IMG/VR virus record: IMGVR_UViG_3300022187_000086
Span: 1 to 38,045 of that record
DNA: 38,045 nucleotides
DNA from: a virus
Strand: one strand, 5' to 3'
The position numbers were made by a program, and so were the translations under genes. Shown piece after piece: positions 23,666 through 31,973 of this stretch. Below the pieces are notes generated by a model. It made no database searches and had not been told where the DNA came from. It was given only the letters and a program-made list of their open reading frames with translations. The first letter of the stretch is position 1; every line of letters begins with the position of its first letter.

Positions 23666-26247
23666 ATCTCAAGCCAAGTGTTGTCAGGATTAAAATAAAT
23701 CTGCGCATTGGTGGCATTGATTACGTATCCAACGACACGAACTATATCTCCAGTAGCTGAAGGAGCGGTTGTTGTGACCTCGCCCCCTGTCGTGGACAGA
23801 TATAGAACGTCGCCTTTAGAAGCCCCACTAAAGCCAGTGTTAGACCCAAGCTTTACAGCACCCTCAAGGACTACCTCGTTGGCGCTTCCCGCATCAGTGG
23901 CTACAACCAAAAGTCCAGCGCCTGTACTCGCAGCGTCAGCATCGGCAAGGGTCCACGAAGAAGCCCCAAGTATGTAAAGAGCGCCAGCAGTAATTGCTCC
24001 CGAAGTAAAGAACCCTCTACCCAGTCTAGCCCCTTCTGAGAAGTATCCGTTTGCTGGAGAGACTGGGAATCTGGCGTTTACATATATCTGCTCAGCTCTT
24101 ACTTCACCAGACACCGTAAGTGTCGTTCCATCAAAAGTTAGGTTTGCTTCACCATCCAACTCTGTGGTTGTCGCACCAATAGTAGTGAGTCTATTTTCTG
24201 CCTGATTGTTAAGAGCTGTGATTGTTCCGCCACCTCCTCCTGACGCACTGAGAGTGTCACCCGTCATAGTAAGGTTAGTTCCAATCGTAGCGTAAGTAAG
24301 CTTGCCCTCAGAGTCGTCCCAGAAGACAAGCTTGTCAGCCCCTGCATCTTGAGAACCCAGAATTTGCCCTGCGTTCATTCGCAGGACGTCGGTCGCGTTG
24401 GCGTTAATTGAAACGTCCGTACTGTTGTCAGTCCCAACGGGATCGAAATCAACGCCTGATGCTGGAAGGGCAACCCAACCAACAACACCGCTTCCGTTAG
24501 TCTGAAGAACGTAGTTGGCTGTTCCGTCAGCGGCTGGCAACGTGTATGGGTTTACACCGTCGTCAACTTTAATTTGGCCGCTAACATGCAGAGCTGTATC
24601 AGGTGAAGTTTCTCCAATACCAACATTACCACTCGCACGGAGTGTCATAGAAGGCGTGATACCAGTAGCGCCTGTAAAGAACTGCAAAGCGCCTTTGTTA
24701 TCAGCACCATCGCGTCGAGTATAAATCCTTGCTACGTAGTTGGCGCCAGAAACGGTATTGTCGTTAAGGTTGAAAACAATCCCACCGCCAAAGCCGTCAG
24801 TCATGTTACCAGACGACGTAGTAGTAAGAAGCATTGCAGACGCAATACCTGTAGTGCCATTGAAACTCCCACCAGTGATGGCAGTAGCGCGATCAAAACC
24901 AAGTACTGGGAAGTTGGCACTGGCGGCCTGAAGCTGCCCCTGAATATCCACAATACCAGTACCGTCAGGTGCAAGCGTGATGTCTCCGCTAGAGACAGAC
25001 ACAATGCTCTGACCGTTTACGTCAAGGTCACCTCCAAGCTGAGGAGTGGTGTCGTCAACTAGGTCTCCAGAAGGAATCGTAGGCGTGTTCGCAATATCAG
25101 TGTTGTAGTCAACTTGATTTAAAAGTAGCGTCTGACCACTAATCCTAATGTAGTCGTAAATGCCAGCAAGCGTGACGTCAGTACTGTTGTCTGTACCAAC
25201 GGGATCGAAGTCTACGCCTGAAGTAGGAATCGTAGGTGTGTTGGATACATCCGTAGTGTAATCTACTTGACCCAACGTGATTTCCTGACCAGCAAGCGTG
25301 AGGTAGTTGTAAGCGCCAGCGAGTGTAACGTCTGTACTGTTGTCGGTGCCAACGGGATCAAAGTCAACGCCTGACACTGGGATAGAAGGTGTACCGCTTA
25401 GGTCAGAGTATGCTCCGCTAGTAGCTACATCAGCCAGAGTGGTAGGTGTAGCAACACCACTTGCATTACCAATCCATGCCTGACCGTCGGGGATGTTGGG
25501 GACGTCGTTAGCCCTTCCAGCACCCATGATGATGCCAGAGATCTTGTTGCCACTTACGTTTACCTTGATGATAACGCCGAGGTTCTGAATGGCGTTTGTA
25601 CCAGTAGGCTTGGTTGTTGTCCAGCCCCCAGAAGCTCCAAGGTATACCGTCTGGCCCTCCGTGTAGATAGAGGCGTTAGGAACGTCTACGTTGTTGATGA
25701 ACCCCAGCGCAATACCCTTACCCTCGCCTTCGTCAGCAAGATCTTCGTCAAGTACGAAGTGGGCTGGGTAGTTAGTAGCCGCATCCGCCGCAATAACCTC
25801 AGCAAGGTTGCCTACGCTGCCAGTGACATGAACAGGCGTTCCCTTATACAGTGGTCCTCCAGATACGTTCTTTACGTTTTCTGCGATGGTCTGAGGGTAA
25901 GCAAAGGAAACGGTTCCAGCACCGTCAGTCATAAGAACTTGCCTGTCAGTTCCGTCGGCAGCTGGGAGTGTGTAAGCACTCCACTTCGTGTCGTAATCTG
26001 TAGCGCTGTTCTTTTGGATAAACTGATTCTCAGAACCACCAGCAATCAGCCCCTCCCCGTCTGCACCAGCTGGGCCCGTCTCGCCTTGTATGCCCTGAGG
26101 TCCAGTCTCACCTGTGTCACCCTTAGGCCCTTTTTCAGTAACTGATACAGACGTTGCAGCGGCGCTAACAACGTCTACCGATGTAGCTGCGGATACTTCT
26201 ACATCAATATTTGGGGCTGAACCTACCGTTATTGAAATATCGCTCAT
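23662..26247 (-). CDS. Collagen-like tail fibre (861 aa)
   Basis: Domain order: a short beta N-terminus (MSDISITVGSAPNIDVEVSA) repeated in SVDVVSAAATSVSV; nine Gly-X-Y triplets at 40-66 (GPKGDTGETGPQGIQG and on); a beta domain with SGGPLYKGTPVHVTGSVGN and GQTVYLGASGGWTTTKPTGT (~115-240); at least three repeats starting GVDFDPVGTDNSTDV (~300-400 and again ~610); a middle shaft; and a C-terminal domain (GYFSEGARLGRGFFTSGAIT to FNPDNTWLEI) echoing the GDVLYLSTTGGEVTTTAPSA strand. Collagen triplets and modular repeats are standard for trimeric phage fibres contacting the host. The start overlaps the upstream stop (TAATG). Confidence 0.92.
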   Translation of the reverse strand: MSDISITVGSAPNIDVEVSAATSVDVVSAAATSVSVTEKGPKGDTGETGPQGIQGETGPAGADGEGLIAGGSENQFIQKNSATDYDTKWSAYTLPAADGTDRQVLMTDGAGTVSFAYPQTIAENVKNVSGGPLYKGTPVHVTGSVGNLAEVIAADAATNYPAHFVLDEDLADEGEGKGIALGFINNVDVPNASIYTEGQTVYLGASGGWTTTKPTGTNAIQNLGVIIKVNVSGNKISGIIMGAGRANDVPNIPDGQAWIGNASGVATPTTLADVATSGAYSDLSGTPSIPVSGVDFDPVGTDNSTDVTLAGAYNYLTLAGQEITLGQVDYTTDVSNTPTIPTSGVDFDPVGTDNSTDVTLAGIYDYIRISGQTLLLNQVDYNTDIANTPTIPSGDLVDDTTPQLGGDLDVNGQSIVSVSSGDITLAPDGTGIVDIQGQLQAASANFPVLGFDRATAITGGSFNGTTGIASAMLLTTTSSGNMTDGFGGGIVFNLNDNTVSGANYVARIYTRRDGADNKGALQFFTGATGITPSMTLRASGNVGIGETSPDTALHVSGQIKVDDGVNPYTLPAADGTANYVLQTNGSGVVGWVALPASGVDFDPVGTDNSTDVSINANATDVLRMNAGQILGSQDAGADKLVFWDDSEGKLTYATIGTNLTMTGDTLSASGGGGGTITALNNQAENRLTTIGATTTELDGEANLTFDGTTLTVSGEVRAEQIYVNARFPVSPANGYFSEGARLGRGFFTSGAITAGALYILGASSWTLADADAASTGAGLLVVATDAGSANEVVLEGAVKLGSNTGFSGASKGDVLYLSTTGGEVTTTAPSATGDIVRVVGYVINATNAQIYFNPDNTWLEI
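25060..25390. repeat. Tandem coding repeats within the tail fibre
   Basis: Two consecutive ~130-bp units encode GVDFDPVGTDNSTDVTLAG, x-Y-x-Y-(L/I), GQ-x-x-x-L-x-QVDY-x-TD and NTPTIP. A third, shorter copy of the first block (GVDFDPVGTDNSTDV) is encoded near 24405-24460. Repeat expansion of this sort changes shaft length and recombines easily. Confidence 0.8.
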
Positions 26248-26723
26248 TATCTAGCACTACTTTCAATGGCCTCAGAAATATCTTCGTTTACAGTAAAGTT
26301 GCCGTACAATACGGTTTTGTGAGTATCAAGGCCGCCTGTTGTATTTGGCTTAATATACTGAATGTCATAAACGTATTTGCCAGACGGCACCCCCCTCATA
26401 ACTTTTGCTGAAGCCTCAATAGTTGCATTGCCGCTGTCATCAACAACAACTGGTTCAAAATTACTTTCTGCACCAGCCCTATCAACAGCCTTATCTCCGA
26501 TGTCTTGAGTTCCAAGAACAAGGCCGCCCTTTCCGCTTGCTGTTCGAACACGATTGTCAACCTGCTGTCTAACCTGAACGATAAATCTGTAGTTGTCAGT
26601 TGCCAGAGGAAGAGCCGTTCCAGCAGAATCCTTAAGAGTTATAGTGAGAGAAAAAGTATCACCTCTTTTGCAGGTGATGTCCATCTTTGACGACTCGTCA
26701 AGATTTACTTTACTGGTTGCCAT
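26247..26723 (-). CDS. Fibre-associated beta-sandwich protein, BppU N-terminal-like (158 aa)
   Basis: The fold signature reads MDITCKRGDTFSLTITLKDS, NYRFIVQVRQQVDNRVRTAS, then GVPSGKYVYDIQYIKPNTTG and a final LYGNFTVNEDIS. A C/F-x-R-G-D-T-F start, a strand with F-x-V-Q-V-R and a G-x-Y-x-Y-D-I-Q strand are characteristic of small Ig-like/BppU_N-type phage proteins that attach fibres or receptor-binding proteins to the tail. It is encoded between portal and fibre with TAATG overlaps on both sides, consistent with a fibre adaptor. Domain name by visual pattern only. Confidence 0.85.
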   Translation of the reverse strand: MATSKVNLDESSKMDITCKRGDTFSLTITLKDSAGTALPLATDNYRFIVQVRQQVDNRVRTASGKGGLVLGTQDIGDKAVDRAGAESNFEPVVVDDSGNATIEASAKVMRGVPSGKYVYDIQYIKPNTTGGLDTHKTVLYGNFTVNEDISEAIESSAR

Positions 26724-29161
26724 TATTGAAACATGTTCATGATTGATTGACCCAATTCTTCTTTAAGCTCACCCCTCTGGCCTTTGCGCTGAGAGATAAG
26801 TTGAGACTGCTTTGTTGCTTGCTTGTCAACGCGCTCGTCCTTTCTGTCTTCTTTAAGAACTTCCAACTTCTCTTTAAACTCTTGCTCTTCAGTTCTAAAT
26901 CCGAGAGTAGCTTGAGCTCTGATAAGTTCGATTTGCTTTCTCATTTCGTGTTCAACTTGCATCTTCTGCATCTCAAGCTGGTGCTCCATCTGCATCTTCT
27001 GTGCATCGAGCTGAGCTTGCATCTGCATCTCCTGCTGCTTGGCCTGCGACGCAGCCATAGCTGACTGCTGAGCCACTTGAGCCTGCATCTGAGAATTTTG
27101 TTGAGCCTGCTCCTGCAACTTCTTCATGCGCTTGTTGCGTCTAACAATAAGCAGTCTTTCTGCTTGATTGATATCCTTCATGTTGCGAACAGCAATGGCG
27201 TCTTCAAGATCAATCTCTTTTTGAGATATAGCCATCTGAACGTTCTGTTCGAGGTACATACGATCCTTGTCCTCCATGTCTTTCACCACCTGTACTCCAA
27301 AGTTGTACATGGGCAGGTCGCCAAAGCTGCTAAGAACTTTCATGTTGGATTCACCAATAGCGTTCATATAAGCGCTATAGATGGGGGTGCCTTGTGGCAA
27401 AATCTGCAAACACTTGACGATATCCTCACAAACCTTTTTGTAAAGAACCATCGCAGCATTAGTGATATCGTAGATAGCATTATTGCCAGCCGCAATAGCA
27501 TTCTGCTGAACGCCAACAAGCGTATCACCCTTGGGTGTCGATGCGTCCATCATCTCGTTAATGCCTGTGACATCACGGATCATTCGCAAATAATGGTTGT
27601 ACAGACTAACCAATTCGTTGATGTTTCGAATGTGGTTGTCAATGGTACGAACAGGCGGATTTTGGAATCCACCTTCTGGGTTCTTACTCCTGTAATAGAA
27701 TACACCAGTTTGCTCGTAAATATCATGCAGCTCCAGCGGTTGTAGCTCACCACCCTTACCGAGCTGTACGTTCTCCAACCCCTCGATGTCGATGATCAAA
27801 CCGTCAGGCTTAGCCTTAGCCAAGGCCTGCTGAAGCTTGAGGTGTGTTATCTGCAGCATGTCTGCAAACCCTACACAACCATCGATAAGCGACTTGGGAA
27901 TCATACGTCTGATATTCGTCGAGATCGCCGAATAAGACATACGAGCTTTAGAAATATCGTGAATGTTTTTAGGGACGTTGCTCTTCATCCCATAATCAAA
28001 GAGCTTGTCGCAACCCAAGATATAGCTACCACCATAAACGGTTTGGATTTCCAGTTTGTGTGGTTTGCGAGAAAACACAGAGTTTTTCTTCTCTTTGTAC
28101 GAGAACCCCTCGTAGAAAAATCCTTTGTTGCCGTACTTGTTTTCCTTCTCCTCAAAGTAGATGGAGTCAGTGGAGATGAATTCAAAGTCAAGGATATCAA
28201 CCATAAAGTCATCGTAACCATATGCGGTTCGGTTGGTAACCTTGTCGTATTGAGTGTCGTAAACCTTACTCTTGTCGTATCCCGACTTTTCAGCTACAGT
28301 TTTTGCAATCCTCTGGTATTCCTCGTCGGAGAATTTGTCTCCAGCCAAACGCTTAAGTTCGGAAATGCTCACACGCTTGATATGACCCGCATACTGCAAG
28401 TCGTTCATGCCGGGATCTTCCGTGTAGCTATGGATAAAGTTAATGGGATCCACGTACTCTTCGCGAATCCCATAGCTTGGATCGTTGCTTCTCTTGACGA
28501 CGCCCATCCCCAAAGAGACGAGGTCATTAACGACTCTTCTAAAGATGCCGTCGTTAAAGTTGCTCCAAGAGAGTGTGAGGTTTGTTCCTATCTGAGCAGC
28601 AATCTCTGCGTCAGTCTTGACGTTAGTCTCCAAAAAGATTTCAGCCTCCTCCATAGTCTCCGGCAAAGCCTCTGGGTCTTCACCGAGAACCAACCCGCCA
28701 GTCATCTCCTTAAGCTTTAAAAGCTCCTCTCGGAGCATAACCTGATTTTTTATTCTATTCTTCTCCTGTTGTTTCTCTGAAGAAGAGAGTGGATCAATCG
28801 CCTCAAGGTTCGGATATGGATCTCTTGACAGAATCTTATTGGCGACGATCTTTGCAAACTTAGGGAGGATTGGAACTGGTGTGTAATCAAGGTTTACCAA
28901 ACTGCCATCAGCATTGTTTGGATCGAGGTTAGTAAGGATCTGCTTGTAGATCGTCGTGTCTTGCGTACCGTTGGCGTACTCCCTGTTACGCTCGAACGTT
29001 TTGTTTCTCTGACGAATCAATGAGTTTTGATTCGAGAGACTTCCCCATTGGCTCTCGATGGCCTTAGCGTAACTAGTGCCGTAACCTTCAGAAGACTTTT
29101 CTTGTTGAGAAGCTAGTGGATCTGGAAAGTTACTAGACTTCTTGTTACCGTATGATTGCAT
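26723..29161 (-). CDS. Portal protein (812 aa)
   Basis: Large portal of the podovirus kind, encoded right after TerL. Visible landmarks: QWGSLSNQNSLIRQRNKTFE near the start; FAKIVANKILSRDPYPNLEA (~100-119); the wing/stem region with YVDPINFIHSYTEDPGMNDL; MRDVTGINEMMDASTPKGDT, the DxTGIxE(x)M portal motif; and residues ~670-812, a Gln/Met/Lys/Glu-rich coiled coil (QMQAQLDAQKMQMEHQLEMQ) that probably forms the barrel reaching into the capsid. The ~800-residue length matches crAss-like portals as I recall them. Its ATG overlaps the stop of a 4-codon minicistron (29161-29175) just downstream of a TATATTTG promoter. Confidence 0.93.
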   Translation of the reverse strand: MQSYGNKKSSNFPDPLASQQEKSSEGYGTSYAKAIESQWGSLSNQNSLIRQRNKTFERNREYANGTQDTTIYKQILTNLDPNNADGSLVNLDYTPVPILPKFAKIVANKILSRDPYPNLEAIDPLSSSEKQQEKNRIKNQVMLREELLKLKEMTGGLVLGEDPEALPETMEEAEIFLETNVKTDAEIAAQIGTNLTLSWSNFNDGIFRRVVNDLVSLGMGVVKRSNDPSYGIREEYVDPINFIHSYTEDPGMNDLQYAGHIKRVSISELKRLAGDKFSDEEYQRIAKTVAEKSGYDKSKVYDTQYDKVTNRTAYGYDDFMVDILDFEFISTDSIYFEEKENKYGNKGFFYEGFSYKEKKNSVFSRKPHKLEIQTVYGGSYILGCDKLFDYGMKSNVPKNIHDISKARMSYSAISTNIRRMIPKSLIDGCVGFADMLQITHLKLQQALAKAKPDGLIIDIEGLENVQLGKGGELQPLELHDIYEQTGVFYYRSKNPEGGFQNPPVRTIDNHIRNINELVSLYNHYLRMIRDVTGINEMMDASTPKGDTLVGVQQNAIAAGNNAIYDITNAAMVLYKKVCEDIVKCLQILPQGTPIYSAYMNAIGESNMKVLSSFGDLPMYNFGVQVVKDMEDKDRMYLEQNVQMAISQKEIDLEDAIAVRNMKDINQAERLLIVRRNKRMKKLQEQAQQNSQMQAQVAQQSAMAASQAKQQEMQMQAQLDAQKMQMEHQLEMQKMQVEHEMRKQIELIRAQATLGFRTEEQEFKEKLEVLKEDRKDERVDKQATKQSQLISQRKGQRGELKEELGQSIMNMFQ

Positions 29162-29175
29162 TACTGTAGGCGCAT
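29161..29175 (-). CDS. Four-codon leader minicistron (MRLQ) coupled to the portal start
   Basis: The leftward strand has TATATTTG-CACAAA-ATG CGC CTA CAG TAATG, where the final ATG is the portal start. The mini-frame encodes MRLQ and stops in the same TAATG overlap used by the genes downstream. Because the promoter puts the mRNA 5' end next to the first ATG, ribosomes could enter on this leaderless codon and reinitiate at the portal. Too short for statistics; the arrangement is seen directly, the function is inferred. Confidence 0.35.
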   Translation of the reverse strand: MRLQ

Positions 29176-29181
29176 TTTGTG

Positions 29182-29189
29182 CAAATATA
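29182..29189 (-). promoter_or_regulatory. -7 element TATATTTG upstream of the portal
   Basis: A TATATTTG box in the 33-nt gap between TerL and portal. Its TTTG ends 6 nt before the minicistron ATG and 20 nt before the portal ATG. A small AGCC(CAUC)GGCU hairpin plus AU-rich tail at 29197-29208, on the TerL 3' end, lies just upstream. Confidence 0.65.
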
Positions 29190-29194
29190 ATAAA

Positions 29195-31318
29195 TTAGCC
29201 GATGGGCTTATATCGCCTAAAGAACTTAGACTCAGCAAAGCTAGACTCTTTATTTTTCTGTTTAACCTTTTGGGCTGCAAGCAAGCACAAACCAGAGCTA
29301 ATAGAAAGGTCATACTTTGTTCGATTGTCTATCTTAAATCCTATCCAATCCTCTAGGGTTCTGTTGAAATACATCTTGCCGTACTCACCACTGTCTCTGT
29401 CAATACCTACATGGTCGTGTATGTATGCCTCTATAGCATGAGCATGAGCTTGAATAACATCCTGAGAGTTTGACGGGATACCCTTTGTCTTTACGTTTAC
29501 CTTAGCGTTTGGTGCAGAAAGGTGTGCTGGCCTATTCATTAGATACCCATCATAACCTCTTGATTCAAAGTATCTTGCAATGCCGTACTTGTTGTTCTCA
29601 ATCAGTATTGGATACCCATAAAATACAGCAGCCATAAGAACGTCTTCGTAGAATATCTTAGCTAAAGGCGGACGGGACGCATACTCCAAAACAAACATGT
29701 TCGATGGGTGCTCCATGTGAAACTTGTTGTACAGGTGTAGCGCTCCCTTAGACCCCCGTCCATCGACGGTGGCATCAAGGTCATAAGAGTCAACCCCGCC
29801 TACCCCCAGCTCTGCATTCGGTGCTACGCGCTTATTGCGCTCGTATTTCTTTTGGTTGCGTAGTTCAGTTGGTGGCATCCACGCCACGCGAAACCTACCC
29901 TTTGGGTCGGGCTTAAAAACAACCTCTGTGTCCTTCTCCCCGTCCTTCCATATGAAGTTTCCAACTACGATAGGGTTGGGGAACAGCTCATCATTGTATT
30001 GTATCTGTTCGTAGATCTTTCCGATATTAAAAAGACTACCCTCAATACTATCCCTAAAGGCTTCGTCCTCGGTAAATGGGAACTGCCTTATAACCTCGTT
30101 TAGTTCTGACGGGTCTTGCTTGAGGCTTTCTCTTTCGTTTTTAAGGTACGTCTTAGCCCCTTGAAAAATGCTATCACCATCAAGACCATCGAGAACCTTA
30201 GGAGGATCTTCAACGACTGGATGTCCGTGGGCGTCAAAAAATCCCTCAAGAGAATCATAAGCAGGAATAAAGAGTCTATATAGACCGCTTCTAGTTCTAC
30301 CATTCGCGTTCCTCTCCGTAGGATTCGAGTCCCTCCAAAGGTCCTTGTACTCCTTTCCCCCTTTGTCCATTGGATTTACGGTGCTTCCCACCATTGCCTT
30401 TCCGACGACCTTTCGCCCGACGATCAAACAAGTCCGCTGAATCCTCCATGCGTCCCTGATGTCTGTAGGTTTTTCCCATTTTCCGGCCTCATCTAAATAC
30501 AGTATGTGGAGTTTCTCTCCATCATACGCATTGTTAGTTGTGTTTTTCCAATTAATTACCGTATTAAGAGCCTCGCCCTTCGTCGAAGTCTTATTCTTCT
30601 TCGTGATTCTCTTACTCGGCTCGCGAAAAGCCAGCTCCATGCGTGGGTTTGTGGTACCATCTTGAATGGGTTTGAAGAAGAAGGGGTAGTGACGAAACAT
30701 TTGCACCACCTTCTTCATAAAGATATTTTCTTGTGCGTCCTTACCAGTCTTAGACTGGATTCCTAGGAGCTTGTCTTTGACTTGTGTGGCTTCGTCAAGA
30801 AGCACAGACGAGCAGATATTCGTGTATCCGCTACGTCTGCACTTCGTATAGAGCTGCCCAATACATCTTGGGTCCGCCTCACACGCCGCTAAATGTAAGA
30901 AAATATCTCTTTGGAACTTTAAGTAGCTCGGATAGCCTATATCCATCCGAGTCCACTGAAGCATCATATAGTGACGCCCCGTAATATATGTAGGCTCACC
31001 GTTGTTATAAAACCAAAAGCCCTCACGCCGACGGCGAAACTCCTCTTCGATATACGGAGAAAACTTTTGTCGAAACTCCCTTGGCATCTCCCCCCACTCA
31101 TCCATAGACTTAATCCGATACAGTTCTGTGGGCATATCAATGCGCGTCCACACCTGCAGGTTGTCTGGTTGTCCATATCCTGCAATTTCTTTTTTGGGAG
31201 GCTGAGCGGGAAGAACAATGACCAGCCCACCAAGTTCGATAACTTCACCTTTTGTACCGTTGGGGCAAATAGAGATAGCAAGATCATCATATTCTTCTAT
31301 GTTGACGAGGGAGTTCAT
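29195..31318 (-). CDS. terL: Terminase large subunit (707 aa)
   Basis: The packaging motor and nuclease. ATPase part: degenerate Walker A TKCRRSGYT (158-166) after an adenine-binding-type region; Walker B LHILYLDE (270-277) with catalytic Glu277; coupling motif GSTVNP (311-316). Nuclease part (RNase H fold): GGVDSYDLD (507-515, first metal-binding Asp510), ILIENNKYG (571-579, Glu574), and a C-terminal KYDLSISSGLCLL (Asp670). The ~700-residue length and the long N-terminal extension (1-~100) fit TerL of crAss-like and related Bacteroidota phages. The start overlaps the stop of the upstream 59-aa gene (TAATG). No canonical TerS is recognised. Confidence 0.96.
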   Translation of the reverse strand: MNSLVNIEEYDDLAISICPNGTKGEVIELGGLVIVLPAQPPKKEIAGYGQPDNLQVWTRIDMPTELYRIKSMDEWGEMPREFRQKFSPYIEEEFRRRREGFWFYNNGEPTYITGRHYMMLQWTRMDIGYPSYLKFQRDIFLHLAACEADPRCIGQLYTKCRRSGYTNICSSVLLDEATQVKDKLLGIQSKTGKDAQENIFMKKVVQMFRHYPFFFKPIQDGTTNPRMELAFREPSKRITKKNKTSTKGEALNTVINWKNTTNNAYDGEKLHILYLDEAGKWEKPTDIRDAWRIQRTCLIVGRKVVGKAMVGSTVNPMDKGGKEYKDLWRDSNPTERNANGRTRSGLYRLFIPAYDSLEGFFDAHGHPVVEDPPKVLDGLDGDSIFQGAKTYLKNERESLKQDPSELNEVIRQFPFTEDEAFRDSIEGSLFNIGKIYEQIQYNDELFPNPIVVGNFIWKDGEKDTEVVFKPDPKGRFRVAWMPPTELRNQKKYERNKRVAPNAELGVGGVDSYDLDATVDGRGSKGALHLYNKFHMEHPSNMFVLEYASRPPLAKIFYEDVLMAAVFYGYPILIENNKYGIARYFESRGYDGYLMNRPAHLSAPNAKVNVKTKGIPSNSQDVIQAHAHAIEAYIHDHVGIDRDSGEYGKMYFNRTLEDWIGFKIDNRTKYDLSISSGLCLLAAQKVKQKNKESSFAESKFFRRYKPIG

Positions 31319-31497
31319 TACATCACCTGTCCGTACCGATTGCTGCGAAAGCTCGGGACACCGCTCTTTGGGTTGGCTATATCCATGTACTTACCACATT
31401 CACACTTGATGTCATGGTAAGCTCCGTTGTCACCAATCTTAATTGAGACCCCAGCAGCCTCTCTGGTCTCACCGCATTCACACTTATACTTAGCCAT
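31318..31497 (-). CDS. Small zinc-ribbon-like protein upstream of TerL (59 aa)
   Basis: The ATG at 31497 encodes MAKYKCECGETREAAG, then DIKCECGKYMDIANPKSGVP and SFRSNRYGQVM. Two K-C-E-C-G knuckles (Cys6/Cys8 and Cys32/Cys34) make a likely four-Cys zinc site. The stop forms TAATG with the TerL start, so the pair is translationally coupled. It could be a DNA-binding partner of the packaging motor; that is inference from proximity. Short length is the only weakness, offset by tight packing (2 nt after the preceding stop). Confidence 0.8.
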   Translation of the reverse strand: MAKYKCECGETREAAGVSIKIGDNGAYHDIKCECGKYMDIANPKSGVPSFRSNRYGQVM

Positions 31498-31499
31498 AA

Positions 31500-31631
31500 T
31501 TATCGACCTTGAGAAGCGTACGGCTTCTTGTAGTTCTTTGAATTCTTGTTCTTAGACTGCTTAGTCTTGGCGTGTACGCCCTTGCGCTTGACGTTGTTGC
31601 TGACGTACGTAGATGTTTGTTGCTTAGCCAT
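31500..31631 (-). CDS. Small basic conserved-looking protein (43 aa)
   Basis: MAKQQTSTYVSNNVKRKG, then VHAKTKQSKNKNSKNYKKPY and ASQGR. The VKRKGVHAKTKxSKNKxSKNYKKxYxxQGR core recurs, from memory, as a tiny protein in Bacteroidota phages; function unknown, probably nucleic-acid binding by charge. Start: an in-frame upstream ATG at 31682 lies inside tRNA-Arg, so ATG 31631 is used. It begins 15 nt after the tRNA 3' end and stops 2 nt before the zinc-ribbon ATG. Confidence 0.8.
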   Translation of the reverse strand: MAKQQTSTYVSNNVKRKGVHAKTKQSKNKNSKNYKKPYASQGR

Positions 31632-31646
31632 ATTAATTAAATTTAG

Positions 31647-31720
31647 TACACCTGCAGGGACTCGAACCCCGAACCTTTTCATTAGAAGTGAAATGCTCTA
31701 TCCTGTTGAGCTACAGGTGC
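31647..31720 (-). tRNA. tRNA-Arg (anticodon UCU)
   Basis: A full cloverleaf: acceptor GCACCTG/CAGGTGT (first pair G-U), positions 8-9 TA, D arm GCTC-AACAGGATA-GAGC, anticodon arm TTTCA-CTTCTAA-TGAAA (five perfect pairs, anticodon TCT), T arm CGGGG-TTCGAGT-CCCTG, discriminator A. CCA is not encoded. It reads AGA, a codon used often in the phage genes. It lies between the 75-aa and 43-aa genes and is probably processed from the TerL transcript that begins at 31959. Confidence 0.96.
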
Positions 31721-31726
31721 ATACAG

Positions 31727-31954
31727 TTACCTGCTTCGTCTTAGCCTAGGCCTATTGTTTGCCCTGTTTTTAGACTCTGGTTGAGGAGAGGTTTTGTCTG
31801 ATGTTCCAACATGCGCCTCATCAAGGCCGTCTCCATTTCCGTACGTACCCTTACGTCTGTTGATCTTATTGAGCAGAGCACGATACCTTTTAGCCTTGCC
31901 GCCCTTGCCGTACTTTTCGTACTCTTTTTTATAGTCGCGCTTTGTGACTTTCAT
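31727..31954 (-). CDS. Small basic protein with a GTYGNGDGLDEAHV motif (75 aa)
   Basis: KVTKRDYKKEYEKYGKGGKA, KRYRALLNKINRRKGTYGNG, then DGLDEAHVGTSDKTSPQPES and KNRANNRPRLRRSR. The GDG-x-D-x-x-H-V...S-K-N-R-x-x-N arrangement resembles a widespread small phage protein near terminases whose core looks like a reduced HNH domain (D-G-x-x-x-x-H, N, N-R). Residues for a full nuclease site are not all present, so activity is uncertain. TATATTTG lies exactly four bases before the ATG. It heads the packaging transcript (75 aa, tRNA-Arg, 43 aa, 59 aa, TerL). Confidence 0.87.
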   Translation of the reverse strand: MKVTKRDYKKEYEKYGKGGKAKRYRALLNKINRRKGTYGNGDGLDEAHVGTSDKTSPQPESKNRANNRPRLRRSR

Positions 31955-31958
31955 GACG

Positions 31959-31966
31959 CAAATATA
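31959..31966 (-). promoter_or_regulatory. -7 element TATATTTG, 4 nt before ATG (packaging operon)
   Basis: The leftward strand reads TATATTTG-CGTC-ATG (ATG 31954). It lies between the tRNA-like element (ends 31974) and the 75-aa gene. No -33 box at 19-21 nt; that position is occupied by the tRNA-like acceptor stem. Confidence 0.7.
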
Positions 31967-31973
31967 ATTAAAG

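Noticed and set aside
24405-25390. CRISPR-like or transposon repeats
   Set aside because: The repeats are in-frame protein repeats of the tail fibre, without regular spacers or terminal inverted repeats.
22391-26247. Diversity-generating retroelement acting on the fibre or RCC1 gene
   Set aside because: No reverse transcriptase and no template/variable repeat pair is visible in the window.
27077-28720. Long rightward frames (222 and 292 codons) opposite the portal gene
   Set aside because: They are antisense to a clear portal protein, have Leu/Val/His-skewed low-information translations, no start signals and no neighbours on that strand.
31632-31682. N-terminal extension of the 43-aa protein at 31500
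   Set aside because: It would be translated from inside tRNA-Arg.
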